A DNA stretch of 64,000 nucleotides from Pedobacter yonginensis (lineage in GTDB: Bacteria > Bacteroidota > Bacteroidia > Sphingobacteriales > Sphingobacteriaceae): positions 62,001 to 126,000 of the forward strand of contig NZ_QGNZ01000004.1 in the NCBI RefSeq assembly GCF_003173595.1. The letters are read 5' to 3'. The first letter of the stretch is position 1, and every line of letters starts with the position of its first letter. The notes under the pieces were generated by a model, which saw only the letters and a program-made list of their open reading frames with translations, was not told where the DNA came from and ran no database searches. Both the position numbers and the translations under genes were made by a program. This document shows positions 54,881-62,768 of the stretch, in pieces.

Positions 54881-55508
54881 AAAAGTTAAAGCCGGGATGC
54901 TGGGCATCCTGATGCTTATCTCCCTTGGCGCATCGGCGCAGACCTGGTCCGAATGGTTTTCCCAAAAGAAGACCCAGCAGAAATATCTTTTGGAACAGCT
55001 CGCCGCACTGAAACTTTATGCAGGCTACCTGAAAAAAGGATATGAGATCTCAAAATCAGGGCTATCCTTTATAAAGGATGCCTCAAAAGGGGAATTCAGT
55101 CTTCACGAGGGTTTTTTCGCTTCGCTCAAAAAGGTAAGCCCCGAAATTCTTGGCAGCAGCGCAGCCAGGCAAATTTTGGAAAAACAGTTATCGGTGCGGC
55201 GTGTAATCAGGGGAATCAATGTGCAGATTGAAAGCTTTCCTATTCATAGTGACTATCTGGTTAGGGTGAAAAATAATCTTCAGCAGAGCTGTCTTTATGA
55301 TCTCGAAGAACTGTTGCTTGTGCTGAGCTCGGGAAAACTGGAAATGGGAGATGAGGAACGGCTTGCCAGAATAGATAAAATAAACATTGCCATGGAAGAG
55401 AAAGAAGCCTTTGCACAGCGCTTTCTTTCAGGCTTAATCAGTCTGCAGAATTCTAAAAGCAGGGAAATTAAAGATTTATTGGAAATGGAGGAATGGTATG
55501 AAAAATAG
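54867..55508 (+). CDS. Periplasmic helical tra-operon protein, paralogue 1
   Basis: 213 residues. A signal peptide ends at GASAQT (about residue 25). The rest is helical. It shares a layout with the next gene: a K-K-G-Y segment (LKKGYEISKSGLSFIKDASK), then GEFSLHEGFFASLKKVSPE, and a late LEMGDEERLARIDKI. It overlaps traI by 14 bases and its successor by 11 bases. Members are often annotated as TerB-like or TraI-like in Bacteroidota elements. Function unknown; probably a periplasmic channel or pilus component. Confidence 0.8.
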   Translation: MGSIKKVKAGMLGILMLISLGASAQTWSEWFSQKKTQQKYLLEQLAALKLYAGYLKKGYEISKSGLSFIKDASKGEFSLHEGFFASLKKVSPEILGSSAARQILEKQLSVRRVIRGINVQIESFPIHSDYLVRVKNNLQQSCLYDLEELLLVLSSGKLEMGDEERLARIDKINIAMEEKEAFAQRFLSGLISLQNSKSREIKDLLEMEEWYEK

Positions 55509-56130
55509 ATGTTTCATTTTGGTATTGCTTTCACTTCTGTCTTTCTGCAAGATTGCAGATGCGCAGTCGACCGAAGCCCAGCAGCTGTTACTGAATGTTG
55601 AAAAACTGAGCCAGCTCAAGAACATTCTTTCGGATATGAAAAAAGGATATATGGTGGTCTCCAATGGATATCAAGGGGTGCAGCATATTGCCGAGGGTAA
55701 TTTTTCCATCCATGAGGTTTTTCTGGACGGCCTGATGGCGGTCAGTCCCGAGGTGAGAAAATATAGACGCGTGGCCGATATTATTGCTGCCCAAAAGGAT
55801 CTGGTTATAGAATACAAAAGCGCCCTGAAAAGATTTAGTGGTTCTGATCTCTTCGATGCTGGGGAAATGGACTACCTGTCCAGTGTATACGGCAGCTTGG
55901 CCAAAGGGTCGCTCGACAATCTGGATGAGCTGACCATGGTGATCACTTCTTCCAAACTCCGCATGAACGATGAGGAAAGGCTTCACAGCATTGACCGCAT
56001 TTTCGAGGATACTTTAGGTAAGCTCGATTTCCTGCGAAGCTTTAACCAGCAGGCCGGTCTTTTGCTTCTTCAGCGAAAACGGGCAAAGGCAGACTTGGAG
56101 ACTACAAAAACGCTTGTTCGGAAACAATAA
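55498..56130 (+). CDS. Periplasmic helical tra-operon protein, paralogue 2
   Basis: 210 residues. A signal peptide ends at IADAQS (about residue 23). The protein is clearly related to the preceding one: MKKGYMVVSNGYQGVQHIAE aligns with LKKGYEISKSGLSFIKDASK, GNFSIHEVFLDGLMAVSPE with GEFSLHEGFFASLKKVSPE, and MNDEERLHSIDRI with MGDEERLARIDKI. A tandem duplication is the likely origin. It overlaps its neighbour by 11 bases and is followed 12 bases later by traJ. Confidence 0.82.
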   Translation: MKNRCFILVLLSLLSFCKIADAQSTEAQQLLLNVEKLSQLKNILSDMKKGYMVVSNGYQGVQHIAEGNFSIHEVFLDGLMAVSPEVRKYRRVADIIAAQKDLVIEYKSALKRFSGSDLFDAGEMDYLSSVYGSLAKGSLDNLDELTMVITSSKLRMNDEERLHSIDRIFEDTLGKLDFLRSFNQQAGLLLLQRKRAKADLETTKTLVRKQ

Positions 56131-56142
56131 AAAACGACCATC

Positions 56143-57354
56143 ATGAAAAATATTTTAAGCCTTTTTTTTAAGGGTTCAGGCGCAGCCCTTGCTTTTGTTT
56201 TGCTCCCCTGGATCGCATCCGCGCAGGGAATCGCCAGCGAGCTCAATGGCATGCAGCCGGTACTGGACAGGGTATATAACGATATGCTTCCGCTATGCTC
56301 CAGGCTGATCGATGTTGCAAGGGGCATCGCAGGTTTTGGAGCCCTCTGGTTCATTGCCAACAAGGTATGGAGGCAGATCGCCTCGGCAGAACCCATTGAT
56401 TTTTATCCCCTGCTCAGGCCTTTTGCCCTTGGCCTTTGCATTATGATGTTTCCTGCAGTGATCGGAATCATGAACGGGATTCTCAGTCCGACCGTGACCG
56501 CGACGGGTGCCATGGTATCTGACAGCAACAAAGCCATCGAACGGCTGTTAAAGGCGAAGGAAGAGGCAATCAAAAAGTCCAAAAACTGGCAGATGTATGT
56601 CGGCGAATCCGGTCAGGGGGACAGTGACAAATGGTATAAATATACCCACCCCAAGGATCCGGGACGGGATGATGAGACTTTTCTCGACGGGCTTGGAAAC
56701 GATATGCAGTTCTGGATGGAAAAACAGAGCTACAACTTCCGCAATTCCATCAAGTCCTGGCTCAAGGAAGTGCTCGAGGTACTCTATGCCTCAGCTGCCC
56801 TCTGCATCAATACCATCAGGACATTTTTCCTGATCGTACTGGCTATACTAGGCCCGCTTGTTTTCGGCTTTGCAGTGTTCGACGGATTTCAGCAGACCCT
56901 TACCGTCTGGCTGGCGAGATACGTGAACATTTTTTTGTGGCTGCCCATCGCCAACATATTCGGTAGCATCCTTGGAAAAATCCAAGAAAACATGATCAAA
57001 GTAGATCTCTCGCAGATCGAGGCGCAAGGCGATACTTTTTTTTCTTCCACGGATACCGCTTACCTGATCTTTCTCATCATTGGGATCGTCGGCTATTTCT
57101 CGGTGCCCAACGTCGCAAATTATGTCGTGCACGCAGGCGGGGGAAATGCAATACTGACCAAGGTCAACTCGCTTTTCGTAGGTACGCCCGGCAGGGCGGC
57201 CGGAATGGCCATGGGTGGGGGCGGAATGGTTGCCGATGCCTTGGGCGATAGTGCCAGAAAACAGGCGCAGGGTTATGCAAGCGCTGCACAGGGGGATTAT
57301 TTCCCGGACCAGTCCAGTCACCAGAAATCTCGAATAACAGGAAAATCATCTTAA
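56143..57354 (+). CDS. traJ: TraJ, VirB6-like polytopic membrane protein
   Basis: 403 residues. A signal peptide is followed by several membrane segments at about residues 60-85, 85-110, 215-260 and 300-330. The motif DVARGIAGFGALWFIANKVW and the later ILGPLVFGFAVFDGFQQTLT match TraJ of CTnDOT-type systems. It probably forms part of the inner-membrane channel. The C-terminal end is Gly- and Gln-rich. Located 12 bases after the helical paralogue and 10 before traK. Confidence 0.93.
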   Translation: MKNILSLFFKGSGAALAFVLLPWIASAQGIASELNGMQPVLDRVYNDMLPLCSRLIDVARGIAGFGALWFIANKVWRQIASAEPIDFYPLLRPFALGLCIMMFPAVIGIMNGILSPTVTATGAMVSDSNKAIERLLKAKEEAIKKSKNWQMYVGESGQGDSDKWYKYTHPKDPGRDDETFLDGLGNDMQFWMEKQSYNFRNSIKSWLKEVLEVLYASAALCINTIRTFFLIVLAILGPLVFGFAVFDGFQQTLTVWLARYVNIFLWLPIANIFGSILGKIQENMIKVDLSQIEAQGDTFFSSTDTAYLIFLIIGIVGYFSVPNVANYVVHAGGGNAILTKVNSLFVGTPGRAAGMAMGGGGMVADALGDSARKQAQGYASAAQGDYFPDQSSHQKSRITGKSS

Positions 57355-57364
57355 AACAGATCTT

Positions 57365-57985
57365 ATGTTCACACAGTTCAAAAATATCGACACCGCCTTC
57401 CGGCACATCAAACGCTTCAGCATCTTCCTGATCCTGGCCTGCTTGCTGATATCCGGTTTTGCGATCTACAAGGGATTTGATATTGCCTCTCGGGCGCAAG
57501 ACCGGGTTTATATCCTGGCAAACGGAAAGGCGCTGGAAGCAGCCGGCGCAGCGCGCAGGGACAACATTTCAGTTGAGATCAGGGACCATGTAAAAATGTT
57601 CCACCACTATTTCTTTTCCATGGATCCCGATGAAAAGGTGATCCGGGCAAACATCTTGATGGCGCTGAACCTTGCAGATGAAAGCGCCAAAAAAGCTTAT
57701 GACAACCTGCGGGAAAAGGGCTATTTCAATAACCTGATCTCGGCCAATATCTCCCAGGAAATTACCGTGGACAGCACAGAGCTTGATCTCGATCAGTATC
57801 CTTACAGGTTCAGGTGCTATGCTACCCAGCGCCTGATCCGGTCCAGTTCGACACTGGTCAGAAAACTCATCACCGCAGGTGAGATTCGCAACGTCAGCCG
57901 TTCGGATGACAATCCGCACGGGTTTTTGATCCAGAACTGGGAAACCCTGGACAACCACGATGAACCTCAAAAGCCCCAACCATGA
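57365..57985 (+). CDS. traK: TraK, VirB8-like membrane protein
   Basis: 206 residues. One N-terminal membrane helix (FSIFLILACLLISGFAIYKG), then a periplasmic domain with RDNISVEIRDHVKMFHHYFF and RFRCYATQRLIRSSSTLVRK, as in TraK. VirB8-like proteins form the assembly platform of the channel. The stop overlaps the next start by 4 bases. Confidence 0.93.
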   Translation: MFTQFKNIDTAFRHIKRFSIFLILACLLISGFAIYKGFDIASRAQDRVYILANGKALEAAGAARRDNISVEIRDHVKMFHHYFFSMDPDEKVIRANILMALNLADESAKKAYDNLREKGYFNNLISANISQEITVDSTELDLDQYPYRFRCYATQRLIRSSSTLVRKLITAGEIRNVSRSDDNPHGFLIQNWETLDNHDEPQKPQP

Positions 57986-58182
57986 AACAAGAAGAAAAAG
58001 TACAGACCGCTTTTGGGTCCGTGTCACAGAGAAACATCGGGCTGTTCCATCGCAAAATAGCAGACTGGCTCAACCAGCATTGCAGAAAGCTTTCGGCTCA
58101 GACACTGATGGCAATTTTTATCCTTTTCTGCACGATGACAGGGCTGTACTGCATGTCGCTAATATTCGGATTAATCAACTAA
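57982..58182 (+). CDS. traL: TraL-like small membrane protein
   Basis: 66 residues. A short cytoplasmic start, the segment WLNQHCRKLSAQTLMAIFIL and a single membrane helix. Size, order (between traK and traM) and the 4-base overlap with traK fit TraL of CTnDOT-type elements. Confidence 0.8.
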   Translation: MKQEEKVQTAFGSVSQRNIGLFHRKIADWLNQHCRKLSAQTLMAIFILFCTMTGLYCMSLIFGLIN

Positions 58183-58194
58183 TAAAACAAAAAC

Positions 58195-59238
58195 ATGGAA
58201 AATCAAAAAAAGAAAGACCCGAGAAAAATCCTCCTGGTCTTGCCGCTGCTGCTCATGCCATTTCTGGCGCTTGCATTTTATGCTCTCGGCTGGGGACAGG
58301 GCAGTCCGTCCGGTCCGGCACCAAGAAAGGAAATCAGTACTTCGCTTCCCAATGCGACCTTTAAAAAAGAAGTGCCCCGGGACAAGATGGATATTTATCA
58401 GCTCGGCGCAAAAGATTCAGCTTCTAAGGGCAGCCTGGACCAGATTTCTGAGCGGCTGGGATTTCGTCCCACTGAAAAGGATCCCGCAGACCAGATCAAT
58501 GAGAAACTTGAACTGCTGGGTAAGCAGATCTCCTCCACCGATAATTCCGGTCCTGTTAAACCGGTCAGACGGGAAATCCGGGTTCCGGGTATGAAGTCCG
58601 ACGTGGACAGGCTTGAGTCTCTCATGTCGAACATGCAGTCCTCAAAGGGCGAGGATGCAGAAATGAAACAGCTCAGCGGCATGCTCGAAAAGGTTCTTGA
58701 TATCCAGCATCCCGAACGCGTCCGCGATGCCTATATCAGACAGGTAAATGATTCCCCGGACAGCCTTTTTGCTGCGATACCTGCGGTAATCAACAGGAAG
58801 CAGACCGTTAGCCAGGGTTCGGCCCTTGAGCTTCGCCTGACCGATAGCCTGGTGATCAACGGGATCTACCTTTCAAAAGGACAGCTCCTTTTCGGGATCT
58901 GCAACCTGACCAACCAGCGGTTGTTGCTGGACATCAAAACCATCAGGACGGGCAACCGCATCATTCCGGTAGATCTTTCGGTTTATGGCCTTGATGGGAT
59001 CAGGGGAATTTCGGCCCCCGATGCGGTGGTCGGGCAGGCCATTTCCGGTGGCGCAGATGATGCGGTAAGAAGCCTTCAGTTTATGACGATGGACCAGTCG
59101 ATGGGCGCGCAGGTTGCAGGGGCTGGGATTGATGCCGCCAAAAGCCTTTTCTCCAAGAAAGTGAAGCGTGTCAAAATAAAATTCAAGCCAGGTTATTCCG
59201 TTCTGCTCCGCAACAACCAGCCTGTTAAAAAATATTAA
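58195..59238 (+). CDS. traM: TraM, VirB10-like protein
   Basis: 347 residues. A charged N-terminus precedes one membrane helix (ILLVLPLLLMPFLALAFYAL). A Pro/Gly-rich disordered stretch follows (to about residue 180), then the VirB10-type C-terminal domain with ALELRLTDSLVINGIYLSKG, LLFGICNLTNQRLLL and VKIKFKPGYSVLLRN. TraM bridges inner and outer membranes in the channel. A VirB9-like partner (TraN, DUF4138) normally follows but is not present. Confidence 0.93.
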   Translation: MENQKKKDPRKILLVLPLLLMPFLALAFYALGWGQGSPSGPAPRKEISTSLPNATFKKEVPRDKMDIYQLGAKDSASKGSLDQISERLGFRPTEKDPADQINEKLELLGKQISSTDNSGPVKPVRREIRVPGMKSDVDRLESLMSNMQSSKGEDAEMKQLSGMLEKVLDIQHPERVRDAYIRQVNDSPDSLFAAIPAVINRKQTVSQGSALELRLTDSLVINGIYLSKGQLLFGICNLTNQRLLLDIKTIRTGNRIIPVDLSVYGLDGIRGISAPDAVVGQAISGGADDAVRSLQFMTMDQSMGAQVAGAGIDAAKSLFSKKVKRVKIKFKPGYSVLLRNNQPVKKY

Positions 59239-59247
59239 TCAGAGCCT

Positions 59248-60249
59248 ATGAGCTGGATGGAACCATATGCCAAACTGCCCTGGAGCCGGGAACTCATGCT
59301 GAGCGGGATGCCCAAAGCGATATCCATGCTGGAACTCTGCGGGCTCAATGAACCGGGTATCGGCAAGCGGATCAAGGCCATTATAGATTATCCGGAAGGC
59401 CCGGATCTTATGGTCGAAAGAATCCATAATGGAAAAACGGTCGATTTCTATCCCATGACCGATCTCCAGTATGGCCCGGTCCGGATCGATGACTATGCGG
59501 TAGAAATCCCGAACGGGGATGCGCTCGACCGGATCTACTTTCCGGTAAGCGTGCATATTTCACAGGTACTAAGACTGATCGACCGCCCGCAAAAGCTAAG
59601 GGATCTGAGCCGGCAGGCATCCTCCGTTAACCCTTTTCAAAAGCAGATCGACACTGTTCGGGCTGAGCTTCATAAGATCGGGCTGGACGGAACGGATTCG
59701 GAGAAACAGATCAGGGAGTTTTTTTATGACCCGCAGAATGCGGAACCGATTTTAATCTCACGCGCGTTTCAGGGAAAACAGCGGGAGTTCGAAATCTTTA
59801 TTGAAGCCGATGCCGAAATGAACTTTCATCTTTTCGGCTACGCCCTGATCCTAAACCCGGATTACGGCAAACTGGTGCACACTAAGATCAACGGGGTAGA
59901 TAGCCGGAAGATTGAAGAACGCATGAAAAAGGTCGATTGGTCCCTGCATTCGGGGCATTTTTTTTCGCGTGATTACATGAGGCCTGATCCCCTCAGGGAG
60001 GAGATGGACAAAATCATGAAGGAACTGTACCGGTTCACCAATATTGATCCGTTAAAAGACGAAAAAACCTGGGCCCGGGCAAACGAGATCGTCGATCAGC
60101 TCATGTACAGGTACTTAAAGGGGATGCCACTGGAAAAATCCATTCTCAGGGATATTCCCTTTCGCAGGGAAACTTTTTACCGTTCGGTTTATTTTCCCCC
60201 CGGACATCCACTCGGGCGTATCCGGAAACCGCGCGGACGATCGTGCTGA
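59248..60249 (+). CDS. Hypothetical protein in the usual traN position
   Basis: 333 residues, no signal peptide and no membrane segment. The N-terminal half has MLELCGLNEPGIGKRIKAII and a segment YAVEIPNGDALDRIYFPVSV; the C-terminal half is helical and charged. It is not recognisably DUF4138 (TraN), although traN normally sits here. The frame next to it continues into the DUF3945 gene, so an ATG at 60269 or 60305 follows closely. Position in the operon is 9 bases after traM. Probably a cytoplasmic accessory. Confidence 0.7.
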   Translation: MSWMEPYAKLPWSRELMLSGMPKAISMLELCGLNEPGIGKRIKAIIDYPEGPDLMVERIHNGKTVDFYPMTDLQYGPVRIDDYAVEIPNGDALDRIYFPVSVHISQVLRLIDRPQKLRDLSRQASSVNPFQKQIDTVRAELHKIGLDGTDSEKQIREFFYDPQNAEPILISRAFQGKQREFEIFIEADAEMNFHLFGYALILNPDYGKLVHTKINGVDSRKIEERMKKVDWSLHSGHFFSRDYMRPDPLREEMDKIMKELYRFTNIDPLKDEKTWARANEIVDQLMYRYLKGMPLEKSILRDIPFRRETFYRSVYFPPGHPLGRIRKPRGRSC

Positions 60250-60304
60250 AATCGAGAAACTAAGCGCAATGGCGCAGAATATTAACCATAAAAACCAATA
60301 TCTT

Positions 60305-61288
60305 ATGAATCTGAACAATCTGGAAAATCTCAAAGCGGAGATGAAAACTTTGGGCTTCAAAGCGGAGCTTATAGAAAAGATGGAAGAGCAGGTCAAAGCC
60401 GGCCTTCCCGAGTTTGTCCTAAAGGACCAGGTTAACGGCCACAAAGGACAGGTGGATCTGAACGTATACTTTAAACAGTCCGGGCAGAGCGAGAACTATT
60501 ATCTCAACAAGTTTGACGTTTCGCTGAACGAGGGCAAAGCCCTGGAAGCGGGGCAGCAGTATCTGGTTATCTCCCCTTCCGATACGCCGGGAAAAAACAA
60601 TGTCTGGAAAAGAGAAAATGTTGCCGAAGCCATTGAGCTTTTCAAAAAACACACCGGTAATGCCGAACTTGCCGTAGGAAAGGATGCTGCGCATAAAACA
60701 CAGCTGGCATCTATGGAAAACGGAAAGATCAATTATGTCGAAAAAGATTTCGGCAGGATTTTCCGCAACCCGCCATTGCCGCAGACCATCTGGGTAGACA
60801 GGGGCAAGGGCTTTACCGCACCTCAGGCGATTAACCTGATCGAGGGACGTGCTGTTTACCGCGAGGATATGCTCACCCAGGGCGGTATGCCGTATAAGGC
60901 ATGGATGAAACTAGATCTTGACGGTCCGCGGGACAGGCATATGAACTATAATATGAACCAGTACCACGATCCTTCTTACGGTTTTAACCTGAAAGAAGTG
61001 CTGGACAAGTTCAATATCAAGGAACTTGAAACGCCAAAAGAAAGGGAAAAACTGGAGTCCCAGCTGAAAAACGGCGACCGCCCGGCGGTAACCGTTGAAA
61101 AGAACGGCGAACCGCTTAAAGTCTTTGTAGAAGCTGTTCCCCGCTACTCGCAGCTGAACATGTATACTTCAAGCGGTAGGACCGAAAAAAGGGAGCAGTT
61201 TTTAAAACAGCCCTCGGTAAACAGGGAAGTGTCTAAAGCTAAATCGAAAGAAAAAGGCGTTTCTGAAGCCCAGGGCTTGGGCGTTTAG
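60305..61288 (+). CDS. DUF3945-containing conjugation-associated protein
   Basis: 327 residues from ATG 60305; an in-frame ATG lies at 60269. The DUF3945-type core is visible: FYLNKFDVSLN-like text (here NYYLNKFDVSLNEGKALEAG), then FKKHTGNAELAVGKDA, IWVDRGKGFTAPQAINLIEG and PYKAWMKLDLDGPRDRH. Related proteins accompany Bacteroidota conjugative elements and are thought to be soluble accessories. The Lys-rich tail is low in complexity. It is the last tra-operon gene before the histone-like gene. Confidence 0.85.
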   Translation: MNLNNLENLKAEMKTLGFKAELIEKMEEQVKAGLPEFVLKDQVNGHKGQVDLNVYFKQSGQSENYYLNKFDVSLNEGKALEAGQQYLVISPSDTPGKNNVWKRENVAEAIELFKKHTGNAELAVGKDAAHKTQLASMENGKINYVEKDFGRIFRNPPLPQTIWVDRGKGFTAPQAINLIEGRAVYREDMLTQGGMPYKAWMKLDLDGPRDRHMNYNMNQYHDPSYGFNLKEVLDKFNIKELETPKEREKLESQLKNGDRPAVTVEKNGEPLKVFVEAVPRYSQLNMYTSSGRTEKREQFLKQPSVNREVSKAKSKEKGVSEAQGLGV

Positions 61289-61346
61289 AAAAAGTGGCCT
61301 ACTTTAGTGGCTCGTTTTTTGTAAAAACAAATTAATCAATTAAAGC

Positions 61347-61367
61347 GCCTGCCCGTAATGGGCAGGC
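61347..61367. other. Hairpin upstream of the histone-like gene
   Basis: A perfect 8-bp stem GCCTGCCC / GGGCAGGC with a 5-base loop. There is no T run on the plus strand; an A-rich run follows, so it would terminate minus-strand transcripts. It could instead stabilise or attenuate the mRNA of the small gene at 61383. Confidence 0.55.
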
Positions 61368-61382
61368 AAATAAAAAACAATT

Positions 61383-61562
61383 ATGGACAAATTCAAAAAA
61401 GTACAGGACCTGATTACTTCGGCTGAAGCAGATGTAACAAAATTTTATGATGGCAGAAACGCTGCAGCGGGAACCCGTGTCCGCAAAGCAATGCAGGAAC
61501 TGAAAAACCTGGCTCAGGAAATCAGATCAGAAGTAACAGAAAAGAAAAACAGCGCGAAGTAA
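61383..61562 (+). CDS. Histone H1-like (Hc1-type) small basic protein
   Basis: 59 residues, almost all helix: KFKKVQDLITSAEADVTKFY, then AAAGTRVRKAMQELKNLAQE and IRSEVTEKKN. This is the typical short Bacteroidota histone H1-like protein, which binds DNA non-specifically. The AAAGTRVRKAMQ motif is the family signature. It lies about 95 bases after the tra operon and may help package transferred DNA or compete with host nucleoid proteins; that is inference. No promoter was identified, although a hairpin precedes it. Confidence 0.85.
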   Translation: MDKFKKVQDLITSAEADVTKFYDGRNAAAGTRVRKAMQELKNLAQEIRSEVTEKKNSAK

Positions 61563-61585
61563 GTCAAAGTGTTTTGGGAAATTAG

Positions 61586-61614
61586 AAGGCCTAGTCAAAT
61601 TATGTCTAGGCCTT
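61586..61614. terminator. Terminator-like inverted repeat between convergent genes
   Basis: AAGGCCTAG / CTAGGCCTT, a perfect 9-bp inverted repeat with an 11-base loop, placed between the histone-like gene and the minus-strand RES gene. No strong T run, so efficiency is uncertain. Confidence 0.6.
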
Positions 61615-61675
61615 ATGTTTAAAAATCGCAGCAATCAAATCTAAATTTCCTGTGTTTATAAACATTCATTGACTC

Positions 61676-62760
61676 TCAAATGCTTTCAGAATTTTCGTCA
61701 AGATAGAACTCCATTTTACCAAGTACCGATCGGCTATAGTTTGTTTCCCGACCACTGTATATTCTTAAATCTGGTAATTTTTCGTCAATATATCTGGACT
61801 TGCTCATTGGCAGTTTATAATCACCGCCAGTGGTAACCTGGATTGATTGCCAAGATACGGGATCAGATATGCTGAACATGCTAGAAAGCTCAGGGCATAA
61901 CCCTTTGGAGGCATTTTTTTTAACAGGAAAACAAGGTTATGAAATTCCCCATCAGACCTTATTGTTTTAGCTGGGATATTTGTTGAGTTATATTTAATTC
62001 CATCCACTTCATTTTCATTTCTCACCCATTGTAACAGCAATTGCGGGATGATATATTCAGGCTTAAAATGGCTATTTGGATTAGAAACTTTTAACGAACA
62101 GGCGGCAATTAACGGCCATGCCATCAGGTATCCAAAAACTTTTGTGTTATATAAACCACTCGTAAAATCCGGAGGAGTAAGGTCGATGTAGGTCACTACA
62201 TCAGTGTTCTCTAATTTTGAAACTTGAAAGATATTCAAATCAGGTCTTTTTAATTCCTCCCAGCAAACGTAGATAGTCTTGCCCAAATAAAGAGATGGAA
62301 ATCCAGGGATACTATAGCGCTGAGTGGCCACATTTCCCCTCAATTCAAAAGGAATGTGGAACATTTGGTTTTTTTTATAAAGGAAGTTGTCCGTTCCAAT
62401 TCTACTTCTGTAAAAAGATTCCCCGATTTCGTATTCTCCTATACGGATCATAGATTTGTTTTTCGCAACTCGATTGGAGATTGTGTCTGCAAGAGCAAGA
62501 TAGGCCTCTGAAGGTTTTCCGGCATAATAAAGATCTATGGCGTCAGTTATACCGTTTAAAAATTCTTCCTGTCGTTCCATCGTGCGACTGATTGTAACAC
62601 TAGACAATAAACCTTTAACATTTTTCAAATCTGTTACCTCAGAAAGCAGATTCAAATATTGCTCAAAAATTTTCTTAATGTACTTTGCGTAATTACTTAT
62701 TTTAGGAATTTCCTTCGGAAGAACGAATAACGGATCATTGAAAAGCTCCTCAAATGTCAT
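61676..62760 (-). pseudogene. RES-domain protein gene with a frameshift in a poly-A run
   Basis: From ATG 62760 the frame runs to 61804 and ends abnormally (AVIINCQ). One base out of frame, sequence continues as KNASKGLCPELSSMFSISD, then PVSWQSIQV and onward to a stop at 61676; this is the expected end of RES proteins. The shift falls in eight A residues (T8 at 61914-61921 on the plus strand); a ninth would restore a 361-residue protein. RES core features: SFYRSRIGTDNF (Arg/Ser region), FPSLYLGKTIYVCWEE and the later PAKTIRSDGEFHNLVF. RES enzymes degrade NAD+. The N-terminal ~120 residues are helical. It lies 8 bases after an ATPase gene, so it is probably its effector. Confidence 0.7.
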
Positions 62761-62768
62761 AATAGTTT

